This document shows, piece by piece, positions 34,175 to 43,274 of a DNA stretch of 64,000 nucleotides. Within the stretch, counting starts at the first letter, position 1, and the number at the start of each line of letters is the position of its first letter. The position numbers and the translations under genes are program-made. The DNA is taken from the NCBI RefSeq assembly GCF_003268675.1, contig NZ_CP029378.1:3658001-3722000 (forward strand). The letters run 5' to 3'. The notes under the pieces are model-generated. The model saw only the letters and a list, made by a program, of their open reading frames with translations, did not search any database and was not told the origin of the DNA. The stretch comes from Streptomyces bacillaris (GTDB lineage Bacteria > Actinomycetota > Actinomycetes > Streptomycetales > Streptomycetaceae).

Positions 34175-34231
34175 GGAGGAGGGCCCCGCGGGGCCCGGGA
34201 GGCGGTGACGGAGTCACCACCAGGAGTGAAG

Positions 34232-34261
34232 TCGACCTGACCCTCCCACCTCCTGTACAGT
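34232..34261 (+). promoter_or_regulatory. Candidate promoter of tRNA-Asp copy 2
   Basis: TCGACC at 34232-34237 and TACAGT at 34256-34261 with an 18-base spacer lie about 40 bases before the tRNA. Confidence 0.45.
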
Positions 34262-34301
34262 CTGGTTTCGCAGCAAGCCGCAAGGCAAGCGGCGAAAACC
34301 T

Positions 34302-34376
34302 GGTCCTGTGGAGCAGTTTGGAGTGCTCGCCACCCTGTCAAGGTGGAGGCCGCGGGTTCAAATCCCGTCAGGACCG
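34302..34376 (+). tRNA. tRNA-Asp (GTC), copy 2
   Basis: A 75-base cloverleaf identical to the gene at 27684, including one flanking base upstream and two downstream. Confidence 0.95.
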
Positions 34377-34384
34377 CAGCAGAA

Positions 34385-34415
34385 GAAAGCCCGGATCTCT
34401 TCGATCCGGGCTTTC
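34385..34415 (+). terminator. Terminator of tRNA-Asp copy 2
   Basis: The perfect stem GAAAGCCCGGATC / GATCCGGGCTTTC with a 5-base loop. Confidence 0.8.
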
Positions 34416-34528
34416 TCGCGTCTTGACGCCCTCCGCCGGCGCCGGTACCCCGTAGGGACGAGGCTGTCCCTGTTCCCTCGGCGCTCTTCACGGCGGGGGA
34501 CGGCCGGGCTCACCGGGAGGTGGCTCGC

Positions 34529-34846
34529 ATGTCCGCGTCCACAGCACGACACGAGACCCGCGCACTGCTCCGCGCCCATCTGGCCGCCGCGTCCGGCTAC
34601 GGCCACCTCACCCGCCACTGCCCGATCTGCCACCGGCTGCTGCGCCTCGCCATGGAGCAGGGGGAGAGCGGGGCGGCTCCGGAGTCCCCTCCGGACGCCC
34701 AGGCACCCCCGGAGCCTCCGGAGGGCTCGTACGGGCCCCGGGAGCGCGCCGGGCGGCCCGCCGTCCCCGTGGCCGCCGAGGGCACCGCCGTACCGACGGA
34801 GGGCGACGAGGGCCGGGACAGGGCCGAAAGGCCCTCCGGACGGTGA
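34529..34846 (+). CDS. DUF6274 family protein
   Basis: A 105-residue protein. The conserved part is the first 45 residues (RALLRAHLAAASGYGHLTRH then CPICHRLLRLAME). The HxxxCPxCH cluster suggests a small metal-binding motif. The rest is Pro/Glu/Gly-rich and probably disordered. ATG 34529 follows GGGAGG by 8 bases; an in-frame GTG at 34520 overlaps that site. In Streptomyces this gene is a regular neighbour of bldC. Function unknown. Confidence 0.75.
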   Translation: MSASTARHETRALLRAHLAAASGYGHLTRHCPICHRLLRLAMEQGESGAAPESPPDAQAPPEPPEGSYGPRERAGRPAVPVAAEGTAVPTEGDEGRDRAERPSGR

Positions 34847-34983
34847 CCATCGGCCGGGTGATTCCGCTTCCCGACAGTGGCACTCTCGGAGTTGGCAAGC
34901 ATCATGCGGTGTGACGGGTGTCACCGAACGAGTTTTCAGACCGGGGGAGTTTACGCCTCCCCTACAAGTGGCGAATTTAATAT

Positions 34984-34995
34984 GTGCAATTGCAC
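34984..34995. promoter_or_regulatory. Perfect 12-bp palindrome in AT-rich spot
   Basis: GTGCAATTGCAC follows GAATTTAATAT, a composition unlike the surrounding DNA, and resembles an operator beside a -10 region. No gene on either strand obviously uses it. Confidence 0.4.
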
Positions 34996-35327
34996 CGGGG
35001 TGCCCGTTCGGCCGGACCGTTCCGTCCGGGGGTGTCCCACGGCGTCCGGGACGCTCACCCACACTCCCGCACAGACCCGCCCACAGAGCCACGAACGGCG
35101 GCGGGACCGGGCATCCGGACGGCCCGGCGGGAACACCGCGGCCGGCCCGGAAGCCGACCGACCACCCGGTTATCGGCCACCGGCCCCGGACCCGGGAGGC
35201 GGGTGTACGGGCCGTTCACGGGGGCATGAGAGGGCTCGGGAGGGCCCGGTGCCCCCTTCTGCGGGGCCTTGGATTCCCAGGCGCCCCCGCGAATCCAAGG
35301 CGCTCCCGGCCGGCCCCGGCGGGGCAC

Positions 35328-35367
35328 AAAAAAGATCGCGCTGGACCCGGCGGAGTCCAGCGCGATC
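35328..35367 (-). terminator. Rho-independent terminator of bldC
   Basis: On the minus strand, GATCGCGCTGGACTC and its exact complement enclose a 4-base loop, followed by a run of T residues (35328-35333). This is one of the few classical U-tract terminators in the window. Confidence 0.85.
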
Positions 35368-35515
35368 GAAACGACGCACCCGTTACACAGGTATGACGCC
35401 CGTTGGGGCAGGCGTCCGTCGAGTGGAGCTGTGTATGGGCGGCCTGAGGTTGGGGGACCCGGCGGCTGCCCGATGGTGATGCTGTGCTGCTGTTGAGCTG
35501 CGTGACAGGGGTGTG

Positions 35516-35722
35516 TCAGGCCTCGCTGCGCTGCTGCGGAATACCCGCAAGCAGTGCGCGGACCTCTGCCTCGCGGTACCGGCGGTGTCCACCGAGCGTG
35601 CGGATGGACGTGAGCTTGCCAGCCTTGGCCCAACGGGTGACCGTCTTCGGGTCCACGCGGAACATCGTGGCAACCTCAGCCGGGGTCAGCAGCGGCTCGG
35701 CATCAGGGGTGCGAGCGGTCAT
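35516..35722 (-). CDS. bldC: BldC developmental regulator
   Basis: A 68-residue MerR-like protein consisting only of a winged DNA-binding domain: LLTPAEVATMFRVDPKTVTR, then WAKAGKLTSIRTLGGHRRYR. BldC binds DNA cooperatively as head-to-tail oligomers on direct repeats and delays entry into sporulation in Streptomyces. Length and sequence match the family. The ATG follows GAGGAGG, and an 8-bp hairpin lies in the leader just before it. No other gene shares the transcript; the U-tract terminator is about 150 bases downstream. Confidence 0.97.
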   Translation of the reverse strand: MTARTPDAEPLLTPAEVATMFRVDPKTVTRWAKAGKLTSIRTLGGHRRYREAEVRALLAGIPQQRSEA

Positions 35723-36454
35723 GAGCGGCCTCCTCGGGAGAACCGAACCTTCTCGGTTCTTTCCTCTAAATTCTGCACCTTGACCCGCGTTGCCCGAAAT
35801 GGCGGACGCGGGCCGAGTCGGTTATAGGACGAACGGCTTGTCCTCGGCACTACAACTACACCATCCGTCCAGCCGCGTCGGCCAAACCGATGGAATTGCC
35901 CTCCCAGGTGTTCATCAGCGACGGAAGCCGATGGACCATGCCATAGCGGACAGTCACACCACCGTGACGATCAGTCACAGAGCGATCAGGAGTCGTCAGA
36001 CCCCCCATAGAGTGCAATGCTGAGCATTCCGCCCTTACTTGGACGGAAGGAGCCCTCCCCGGACTCCTTGTCCTATTTTGGCACGAGGAGCAGGGATGGG
36101 CGCAAGGGACCTGTTAGTGCTATCCATCACGCTTGAGGCAAAGGCCCGGTTCGGGGCGTAGGTCCTGGGACAGAAGACGTACGCTTCTGCCCCACCCACC
36201 ACACGTGTCCCACGGGACGCAGGTTCACGGCCCGTCAACTCTCCTTCGTGGCCTCCGCCCAGGCGATCCGGCCGGCTCCCCCGCCGGGCTCGCGCTTCCC
36301 TCCTTCCCGCCCGTTCGATCTTCCGGTCCGTCCTGGATGAAGGATGCCCCGGTTCCGTCCCGTTGATGCCGCTGTGGGTCTTTTCACGTCAATTGGTGAT
36401 CGAGGCGGCGGGACGCGGCGGTGAGCGGGTGACCCGGCCGGCAGAACCGGGCGG
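35723..36454. other. 732-base interval containing the bldC promoter region
   Basis: No gene supported. Near bldC it contains the hairpin AGAACCGA/TCGGTTCT (35739-35760) and an AT-rich CTCTAAATTCTGC patch that may hold promoter or BldC-binding sequence. Further out it is unremarkable, with several short open frames lacking ribosome binding sites. Confidence 0.5.
35739..35760 (-). promoter_or_regulatory. Hairpin in the bldC leader
   Basis: AGAACCGA and TCGGTTCT form a perfect 8-base stem with a 6-base loop. It ends only a few bases before the GAGGAGG ribosome binding site, so it could affect access of ribosomes or be a protein-binding inverted repeat. Confidence 0.6.
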
Positions 36455-37318
36455 TCAGTTGGTGAACTGACGGTCGCGGACCGCCCGCCACCGCTCCGCG
36501 AGCCGCGCGTACGCCGCCCCGGCCCCCTCGCCGTCACCGTTGCCGAGCGCGGCGAGCCCCTCCGCCACATCCGCCGCCGACCGGTCCCCGGCGAGCTGCT
36601 CGGCGGAGAGCGCGTGCACCAGGCCCCCGTAGTCCAGCTCCACCAGCGAGCGCGGATGGAACTCCTCCAGCCACCGCCCCACCTCCACCAGCCCCTCGGT
36701 GAGCGGCCCCTCCGCCACGTTCTCCCGCAGCGTCCGCAGCCCCCGGGCCAGCCGCCGCCGGGCCTCCACCATCGGCGTCCGGTAGCGCAGCACCGGCTCC
36801 CCGCCCTCGCCGTCGGCCGCCGCGTACTCCCGCTCCTCGTCCCGGAAGAGGACGAACCACCGCACCGGCACCTGCCACACCGTCGTCCGGATCCACGGCC
36901 GCGCGTCCGGGTTCCGCCGCCGCCAGCGCTCGTGGTCGGCCCGCGCCTGGCCCCGCACCACCTCCGGCAGCAAGGCGTCCAGCACGTTGGCCGGAAACAT
37001 TCCCCCCTGCGCGCCCGACCCCTCCAGCTCCTCCAGCGCCAGCCACCCCCGCAGCCGGGTCCGCCACGGACAGACGCAGACCACCCCGTCCACCTCCGCC
37101 ACGAACGCGTCCCCGCTCTCGTGCACCGGCACCCCGACCGGTGGCGTCGGCACCAAGTCGGCCAGCGCGCGGCGCAGTTCGTCCTGGGCGCCGGGCAGCA
37201 CCGGGCGCTGCGCGTAGCGGGCCCAGTGGCTGCGCTCGGGCTCCGCGAAGGCGGCGAGCGGCTCGTACACCCGGAGGTAGGACGTGTAAGGGACGAACAC
37301 TGAAGACACCACCGACAT
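36455..37318 (-). CDS. Conserved hypothetical protein upstream of vdh
   Basis: A 287-residue soluble protein rich in Arg, Trp and Glu, beginning MSVVSSVFVPYTSYLRVYEP and containing VPVHESGDAFVAEVDGVVCV, WIRTTVWQVPVRWFVLFRDE and LVELDYGGLVHALSAEQL. I do not recognise a named domain. It is a conserved Streptomyces gene divergent from valine dehydrogenase. The start is uncertain: ATG 37318, ATG 37327 or a GTG a few codons later; none has a strong ribosome binding site, which may mean a leaderless transcript. Confidence 0.7.
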   Translation of the reverse strand: MSVVSSVFVPYTSYLRVYEPLAAFAEPERSHWARYAQRPVLPGAQDELRRALADLVPTPPVGVPVHESGDAFVAEVDGVVCVCPWRTRLRGWLALEELEGSGAQGGMFPANVLDALLPEVVRGQARADHERWRRRNPDARPWIRTTVWQVPVRWFVLFRDEEREYAAADGEGGEPVLRYRTPMVEARRRLARGLRTLRENVAEGPLTEGLVEVGRWLEEFHPRSLVELDYGGLVHALSAEQLAGDRSAADVAEGLAALGNGDGEGAGAAYARLAERWRAVRDRQFTN

Positions 37319-37495
37319 GCAGCGCATCGTGCCACGCCGGTTCACCCCCAGGGGGTGATCCTCCGCACGGGGGGAGATCCGCGCCGCCGGAGGACTTACG
37401 CTCTTGCCCATCGGACCGGCCGTGCCGGTCGGTCCGAAGGCCCTCCCCACCCCTAGGAGGGCCTCTCCGCCGCTTCGTACTTGGGAGTCACCACA

Positions 37496-38578
37496 GTGAC
37501 CGATGTGACTAACGGCGTCCTGCACACCCTGTTCCACTCGGATCAGGGGGGCCACGAGCAAGTCGTGATCTGCCAGGACCGTGCCACCGGCCTCAAGGCC
37601 GTCATCGCCCTCCACAACACCGCCCTCGGCCCCGGCCTCGGCGGTACCCGCTTCTACCCGTACGCGACCGAGGCCGAGGCCGTCGCCGACGCGCTGAACC
37701 TGTCGCGCGGGATGTCGTACAAGAACGCCCTGGCCGGGCTCGACCACGGTGGCGGCAAGGCCGTCATCATCGGCGACCCGGAGAAGATCAAGACCGAGGA
37801 ACTCCTCCTGGCCTACGGCCGGTTCGTCGCCTCGCTGGGCGGCCGGTACGTCACGGCCTGCGATGTCGGCACCTACGTCGCGGACATGGACGTCGTGGCG
37901 CGCGAGTGCCGCTGGACCACCGGCCGCTCCCCCGAGAACGGCGGCGCCGGCGACTCCTCCGTCCTCACCGCGTTCGGCGTCTTCCAGGGCATGCGGGCCT
38001 CGGCCCAGCACCTGTGGGGCGACCCGACGCTGCACGGCCGCAAGGTCGGCGTCGCCGGGGTCGGCAAGGTGGGTCACCACCTGGTCGAGCACCTGCTCTC
38101 CGACGGGGCCGAGGTCGTGATCACCGACGTCCGCGAGGAGTCGGTGCGCCGCATCACCGAGCTGCACCCCGAGGTCACCGTGGCCCCGGACACCGAGGCG
38201 CTCATCCGCACCGAGGGCCTCGACATCTACGCCCCCTGCGCGCTGGGCGGCGCCCTGAACGACGAGACCGTGCCGGTGCTCACCGCCAAGGTGGTCTGCG
38301 GAGCGGCCAACAACCAGCTGGCCCACCCGGGCGTCGAGAAGGACCTGGCCGACCGGTCGGTTCTCTACGCCCCCGACTACGTGGTCAACGCCGGTGGCGT
38401 GATCCAGGTCGCGGACGAGCTGCACGGCTTCGACTTCGACCGGTGCAAGGCGAAGGCCACGAAGATCTTCGACACCACGCTGGAAATATTCGCACGTGCG
38501 AAGTCGGACGGGATTCCGCCGGCCGCGGCGGCCGACCGGATCGCCGAGCAGCGGATGGCGGAGGCGCGCAACCGCTGA
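37496..38578 (+). CDS. vdh: Valine (branched-chain amino acid) dehydrogenase
   Basis: A 360-residue Glu/Leu/Phe/Val dehydrogenase that oxidatively deaminates valine to 2-oxoisovalerate with NAD, feeding branched-chain acyl-CoA precursors for fatty acids and polyketides. The catalytic lysine motif GLDHGGGKAVIIGDPE is at about 80-95, GRYVTACDVGTYVADMD near 113-130, and the NAD-binding VGVAGVGKVGHHLVEHLL near 182-200. GTG 37496 has GGGAG eight bases upstream. The sequence closely matches my memory of S. coelicolor Vdh. It stands alone. Confidence 0.95.
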   Translation: MTDVTNGVLHTLFHSDQGGHEQVVICQDRATGLKAVIALHNTALGPGLGGTRFYPYATEAEAVADALNLSRGMSYKNALAGLDHGGGKAVIIGDPEKIKTEELLLAYGRFVASLGGRYVTACDVGTYVADMDVVARECRWTTGRSPENGGAGDSSVLTAFGVFQGMRASAQHLWGDPTLHGRKVGVAGVGKVGHHLVEHLLSDGAEVVITDVREESVRRITELHPEVTVAPDTEALIRTEGLDIYAPCALGGALNDETVPVLTAKVVCGAANNQLAHPGVEKDLADRSVLYAPDYVVNAGGVIQVADELHGFDFDRCKAKATKIFDTTLEIFARAKSDGIPPAAAADRIAEQRMAEARNR

Positions 38579-38870
38579 CGTGCGGGCGGACGGCACGCCG
38601 GCCCGCGGGGGACCTGCGGGAGACAAGACTCACGCCGGTCGGCGGGTCGTCCGCCCAGAAGAGGTTAAAATCGCAGTTGACCAGCGGGGACGGGGCTCTC
38701 CACTGGTCCTGCACCGGGGCGCAAGACGCGGGCGGCGTACCGTATGGCCACGGAAGCAGGTACCGTTAAAGCCCTACGGGCGCGGTCTCTCCGTCGAGAG
38801 TCCGTCCTGAAACATGAACGCGTGTCAAGACTCTGGGGCCGTCGAGCCCCGTCACCGAGGGGGTCGAGCC

Positions 38871-39128
38871 ATGGGGCGCGGCCGGGCAAAGGCCAAGCAG
38901 ACCAAGGTCGCCCGCCAGCTGAAGTACAGCACTGGCGGGACGGACCTGTCGCGTCTGGCCAATGAGCTGGGCGCATCGCCTTCGAGTCAGCCACCGAACG
39001 CGGAGCCGTTCGAGGACGACGACGAGGAAGATGACCCGTACGCACAGTACGCGGATCGCTACAACAAGGACGATGACGACGATCAGGACGATCAGTCCGG
39101 TCCGTCGTCACAGCGCCGCGGCGCTTGA
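38871..39128 (+). CDS. DUF3073 family protein
   Basis: An 85-residue acidic protein. The conserved head MGRGRAKAKQTKVARQLKYS is basic; the rest is Asp/Glu-rich (EDDDEEDDPYAQYADRY), giving a strong charge split. It is a universal actinobacterial gene of unknown function. ATG 38871 is preceded by CGAGGGGGTCGAGCC. A terminator follows at 39146. Confidence 0.9.
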   Translation: MGRGRAKAKQTKVARQLKYSTGGTDLSRLANELGASPSSQPPNAEPFEDDDEEDDPYAQYADRYNKDDDDDQDDQSGPSSQRRGA

Positions 39129-39145
39129 CCTCGCGCTGACACATC

Positions 39146-39176
39146 AACCCGGTCCGGGCCTGCCCCGGGCCGGGTT
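39146..39176 (+). terminator. Terminator between DUF3073 and purM
   Basis: AACCCGGTCCGGG / CCCGGGCCGGGTT with one wobble and a short loop, followed by CTGTGCG. It lies between convergent genes. Confidence 0.7.
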
Positions 39177-39320
39177 CTGTGCGTCCCGAAACCACCAGGA
39201 CCGTCGAGCCCGTCGCATCCGCCGGCCTCCCGGAGACCGGCGGCTTTCGTGTGCTCCCGAACGGTGCCGCGCGCGCCGGGGCGATCACCACCCGGCGCAC
39301 CGCGGTCCCCGTCGTACGGA

Positions 39321-40394
39321 TCAGCGGGCGTAGCCGCCGGTCAGCTCGGCGCCCGTGGCGTGGTCGCCGCGGTCGGTGATCTCACCGGCGACCCAGGAGT
39401 CGACCCCGCGGTCGGCCAGGGTGGTCAGCGCCACGTCCACCGAGTCGGCCGGGACGATCGCGATCATGCCGACGCCCATGTTCAGCGTCTTCTCCAGCTC
39501 CAGCTGCTCCACGTTCCCGGCCTTGCCGACCAGGTCGAAGACCGCGCCCGGCGTCCAGGTAGAGCGGTCCACCGTGGCGTGCAGCCCGTCCGGGATGACC
39601 CGGGCCAGGTTGTTCGCCAGGCCGCCGCCGGTGACGTGGCTGAAGCCGTGCACCTCGGTCGTCCGGGTGAGCGCCAGGCAGTCCAGCGAGTAGATCCGGG
39701 TCGGCTCCAGCAGCTCCTCGCCGAGCGTCCGGCCGAACTCCTCGACCTGCCGGTCCAGCGTCCAGCCGGCCCGGTCGAAGACCACGTGGCGGACGAGCGA
39801 GTACCCGTTCGAGTGAAGACCGGAGGACGCCATCGCGATGACGGCGTCACCCTTGCGGATACGGTCCGGGCCCAGCAGCCGGTCGGCCTCGACCACACCC
39901 GTACCGGCTCCGGCGACGTCGAAGTCGTCCGGGCCCAGCAGACCGGGGTGCTCGGCCGTCTCGCCGCCGACCAGGGCGCAGCCCGCGAGGACGCAGCCCT
40001 CCGCGATGCCCTTCACGATCGCCGCGACACGCTCGGGGTGCACCTTGCCGACGCAGATGTAGTCGGTCATGAAGAGCGGCTCGGCGCCGCAGACGACGAG
40101 GTCGTCCACGACCATGCCGACGAGGTCGTGGCCGATCGTGTCGTACACGCCCATCTGACGCGCCAGGTCCACCTTGGTCCCGACGCCGTCGGTGGCCGAG
40201 GCGAGGAGCGGACGCTCGTACCGCTTCAGCGCCGAGGCGTCGAAGAGACCGGCGAAGCCGCCGAGCCCGCCGAGGCCGGCGACCTCGGGGCGCTGGGTCT
40301 TCTTCACCCACTCCTTCATCAGCTCGACGGCGCGGTCACCGGCTTCGATGTCGACGCCGGCCGCCGCGTAGGAAGCACCTGTTGTCTCAGACAT
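39321..40394 (-). CDS. purM: Phosphoribosylformylglycinamidine cyclo-ligase
   Basis: A 357-residue AIR synthetase, step 5 of purine biosynthesis: ATP-dependent ring closure of FGAM to AIR. Family motifs are visible: YAAAGVDIEAGDRAVELMKE at the start, ATDGVGTKVDLARQMG near 66-82, IGHDLVGMVVDDLVVCGAEP near 86-105, and GLHSNGYSLVR. It lies 60 bases downstream of purF on the same strand and is probably co-transcribed. Confidence 0.97.
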   Translation of the reverse strand: MSETTGASYAAAGVDIEAGDRAVELMKEWVKKTQRPEVAGLGGLGGFAGLFDASALKRYERPLLASATDGVGTKVDLARQMGVYDTIGHDLVGMVVDDLVVCGAEPLFMTDYICVGKVHPERVAAIVKGIAEGCVLAGCALVGGETAEHPGLLGPDDFDVAGAGTGVVEADRLLGPDRIRKGDAVIAMASSGLHSNGYSLVRHVVFDRAGWTLDRQVEEFGRTLGEELLEPTRIYSLDCLALTRTTEVHGFSHVTGGGLANNLARVIPDGLHATVDRSTWTPGAVFDLVGKAGNVEQLELEKTLNMGVGMIAIVPADSVDVALTTLADRGVDSWVAGEITDRGDHATGAELTGGYAR

Positions 40395-40454
40395 GGCCTG
40401 GGATCTTTCGTGTGGAGATACGGGGCTGGTGGGAGGGGCGGCGGCCCGTCCGGG

Positions 40455-41981
40455 TCACGGACGGCGCAGCGCGTCGGCCGCGGCGGTGGCCGCGGGCCCT
40501 GCCGCCAGCTCGGTCTCCAGCAGCTGCTTGCCGAGCAGCTCCGGGTCCGGGAGCTCCATCGGGTACTCACCGTCGAAGCAGGCGCGGCACAGGTTGGGCT
40601 TGTCGATCGTGGTCGCCTCGATCATGGAGTCGATCGAGATGTACGCGAGGGAGTCCGCCCCCATCGAGGTGCGGATCTCGTCCACGGTCATGCCGTTGGC
40701 GATCAGCTCGGCGCGGGTGGCGAAGTCGATCCCGAAGAAGCAGGGCCACTTCACCGGCGGCGAGGAGATCCGGATGTGGATCTCGGCGGCCCCGGCCTCG
40801 CGGAGCATCCTGACCAGCGCGCGCTGGGTGTTGCCGCGGACGATCGAGTCGTCGACGACCACCAGGCGCTTGCCCTTGATGACTTCCTTCAGCGGGTTCA
40901 GCTTGAGCCGGATACCGAGCTGGCGGATGGTCTGCGAGGGCTGGATGAAGGTCCGGCCGACGTAGGCGTTCTTCACCAGTCCGGCGCCGAACGGAATGCC
41001 GCTGGCCTCCGCGTATCCGATCGCGGCGGGGGTGCCGGATTCCGGGGTCGCTATGACCAGATCCGCCTCGACGGGCGATTCCTGGGCCAGTTTGCGGCCC
41101 ATCTCCACCCGGGAGAGGTACACGTTCCGGCCGGCGATGTCGGTGTCCGGGCGGGCCAGGTAGACGTACTCGAAGACACAGCCCTTGGGCTTCGCTTCTG
41201 CGAAGCGAGAGGTGCGGAGCCCGTTCTCGTCGATGGCGATCAGCTCGCCCGGCTCGATCTCGCGTACGTAGCTGGCGCCGCAGATGTCGAGTGCGGCGGA
41301 CTCCGACGCGACCACCCAGCCGCGCTCCAGCCGGCCGAGCACCAGCGGGCGGATGCCCTGCGGGTCACGGGCGGCGTAGAGGGTGTGCTCGTCCATGAAG
41401 ACGAGCGAGAAGGCGCCCTTCACATCGGGGAGCACCTTGGCGGCGGCTTCCTCGATGGTGAGCGGCTTGTCGTTCTCGTCGCGCTGCCCGGCGAGCAGCG
41501 CGGTCACCAGGTCGGTGTCGTTGGTCGCGGCGACCTGGGTGGCGCGGCCGTCCTTGCGGGGGAGGTCGGCGACCATCTCCGCGAGCTGGGCCGTGTTGAC
41601 CAGGTTCCCGTTGTGGCCGAGGGCGATCGAGCCGTGCGCGGTGGCACGGAACGTCGGCTGCGCGTTCTCCCACACCGAGGCACCGGTGGTGGAGTAGCGG
41701 GCATGACCGACCGCGATATGGCCCTGGAGGGAACCCAGAGACGTTTCGTCGAAGACCTGCGAGACCAGTCCCATGTCCTTGAAGACCAGGATCTGGGACC
41801 CGTTGCTCACTGCGATGCCCGCGGATTCCTGTCCGCGGTGCTGCAGGGCATACAGTCCGAAATAGGTGAGCTTGGCGACCTCTTCACCCGGAGCCCAGAC
41901 ACCGAAGACGCCACAAGCGTCCTGGGGGCCTTTCTCTCCGGGGAGCAGGTCGTGGTTGAGTCGTCCATCACCACGGGGCAC
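40455..41981 (-). CDS. purF: Amidophosphoribosyltransferase
   Basis: A 508-residue enzyme for the first committed purine step, PRPP plus glutamine to phosphoribosylamine. A propeptide of about 22 residues precedes the nucleophile Cys in PQDACGVFGVWAPGEE (residue 23). The phosphoribosyltransferase signature is KRLVVVDDSIVRGNTQRALV. Cysteines in WPCFFGID and NLCRACFDGEYP indicate the iron-sulfur form found in Bacillus and actinobacteria. The start MPRGDGRLNHDLLPG fits that processing. Confidence 0.97.
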   Translation of the reverse strand: MPRGDGRLNHDLLPGEKGPQDACGVFGVWAPGEEVAKLTYFGLYALQHRGQESAGIAVSNGSQILVFKDMGLVSQVFDETSLGSLQGHIAVGHARYSTTGASVWENAQPTFRATAHGSIALGHNGNLVNTAQLAEMVADLPRKDGRATQVAATNDTDLVTALLAGQRDENDKPLTIEEAAAKVLPDVKGAFSLVFMDEHTLYAARDPQGIRPLVLGRLERGWVVASESAALDICGASYVREIEPGELIAIDENGLRTSRFAEAKPKGCVFEYVYLARPDTDIAGRNVYLSRVEMGRKLAQESPVEADLVIATPESGTPAAIGYAEASGIPFGAGLVKNAYVGRTFIQPSQTIRQLGIRLKLNPLKEVIKGKRLVVVDDSIVRGNTQRALVRMLREAGAAEIHIRISSPPVKWPCFFGIDFATRAELIANGMTVDEIRTSMGADSLAYISIDSMIEATTIDKPNLCRACFDGEYPMELPDPELLGKQLLETELAAGPAATAAADALRRP

Positions 41982-42323
41982 GGCACCGAGTGTAGGCGAG
42001 ATCGACCACTGGTCCGAATTGGGGACCGGTCGGCAAAGCCATGGCGGAGCACGGGGAACGGCTCCCCGCGCCGCACCGGGCGGGTGATTCGCGGGACTTC
42101 GAGCGGTTACGTTGCGTGATCACGGAACCGGGCCGACGGCGGGCGGGGAGCGGGTGCGGGGCTCACTGCCGGGCAAGGAGGCCGGTTACCGACCGGTAGC
42201 CACCGTTGGACGGCCCACGGTGGTGACCGTCCGGCCGTGGCGCTCGGTGAACCTGTCCGGAACCCGTCGCGGCCACTGGCCGAACGCTCGTTTCGTGGTG
42301 AGCCTCACACCGACGGTCCGGAT
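41982..42323. other. 342-base region upstream of purF
   Basis: No gene. It should contain the purF promoter, but I cannot point to convincing -35/-10 boxes, a PurR-like box or a riboswitch. Confidence 0.4.
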
Positions 42324-43208
42324 TCAGCCCTGCTCCTGGGCGCCCTCGGTCTCCTCCGGGACGGCCTTGGCGGTGATGCCCCGGCCGTCGTCCGCCGTGA
42401 TGGTGAGCGTGGAGCCCTTGATCGTGTACGTCGCCGGGCCGTCCAGGGCCGCGAGGACCGCGCGCTCCGTCTCCATCTCCGCATCCGGGCAGAGCTTCTT
42501 GGTGCCGGCCGGGGGGCCGAAGGTGATGGTGGCGTCCTTGACCGTGGCCTTGCCCCGGTAGGAGTTGCAGCCGTAGTTGCCCTGGACCGTGCCGTCCTCG
42601 CCGAAGGTCAGGTGGGGCACCCGCTCCTTCGGGAGGTCGGCGGGGACGGAGGTCGCCGTCTCGCCGTCGATCAGGGTGTTCACCGCCCACCGGGTGCCGG
42701 CCAGGTCGGCGGGCCGCTCCTCGGTGAGCGCCATGGTGTCGCCGCCCTCGGCGGTGAGGGTGAGCTCCTCGCCGGAGAGCTTCGCGGTGAGTTCGCCGTC
42801 GAGCGCGGAGACCGCGGCCTCCTCGAACGCGTCGACGCCCTCCCCGCACGCCATCTCCGTCCGGCTCGGCTCGCTCAGGGTGATCCGGTCGCCCTCCACC
42901 TCGGCCCTGGCCCCGATGTGGTTGCAGCCGAAGTAGGCCGTGGCGCGGCCCTTCGGATCGATCTCCAGGCGGGAGCCCTCAGGGGCCTCGGTCTTCTTGC
43001 CCCCGACGGTCAGGGAGTCGACCTGCCACGCGACCCCGGTGACGGGCACATCGCTCCGCGCGGTGTCGCTGCCGCCGCCGGAGCCGGGGCCCGACTCCGT
43101 ACCGCAGGCGGCGAGGGTGAGGAGGGCCAGGACGCTGATGCCGGTGCCGATACCGGCGCTGACGCCGGTGCCGCTGCCGGCGCTGACTTCCGTACGTTGT
43201 GTGCGCAT
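42324..43208 (-). CDS. META-domain lipoprotein
   Basis: A 294-residue predicted lipoprotein. The signal segment with GISVLALLTLAAC ends at the lipobox LTLAAC (Cys about residue 35). Two META domains follow, each with the hallmark GCN (YFGCNHIGAR near 95 and GNYGCNSYRGK near 215) and a following cysteine block (MACGEGVDAFEEA, LCPDAEMETERA). META (HslJ-like) proteins are linked to envelope stress and motility in other bacteria; the role here is unknown. It follows the MDMPI gene by 66 bases. Confidence 0.85.
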   Translation of the reverse strand: MRTQRTEVSAGSGTGVSAGIGTGISVLALLTLAACGTESGPGSGGGSDTARSDVPVTGVAWQVDSLTVGGKKTEAPEGSRLEIDPKGRATAYFGCNHIGARAEVEGDRITLSEPSRTEMACGEGVDAFEEAAVSALDGELTAKLSGEELTLTAEGGDTMALTEERPADLAGTRWAVNTLIDGETATSVPADLPKERVPHLTFGEDGTVQGNYGCNSYRGKATVKDATITFGPPAGTKKLCPDAEMETERAVLAALDGPATYTIKGSTLTITADDGRGITAKAVPEETEGAQEQG

Positions 43209-43274
43209 GGCGATGTGACGGGACGGGGGCCCGATCCGGTTCCGCCCCCTGCTCCGACCGGGGTGTCCGCCCCC

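Larger units (their letters stand above)
34847..35515. other. 669-base interval between convergent DUF6274 and bldC genes
   Basis: No convincing coding sequence. It holds a GGGGAG/CTCCCC hairpin (34945-34963), an AT-rich stretch with a perfect palindrome GTGCAATTGCAC (34984-34995) and, nearer bldC, the bldC terminator (35328-35367). An unannotated small transcript starting near the palindrome is possible. Confidence 0.45.

Noticed and set aside
27684..34376. Identical tRNA-Asp copies as att sites of an integrated element
   Set aside because: The genes between them (ccdA, dsbA-like, hrpA) are core Streptomyces genes with normal composition, and no integrase is present; two tRNA-Asp genes are expected anyway.
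38579..38870. Small gene or RNA between vdh and DUF3073
   Set aside because: Only a TTAAAATCG patch and short frames are seen; nothing beyond a probable promoter for DUF3073.
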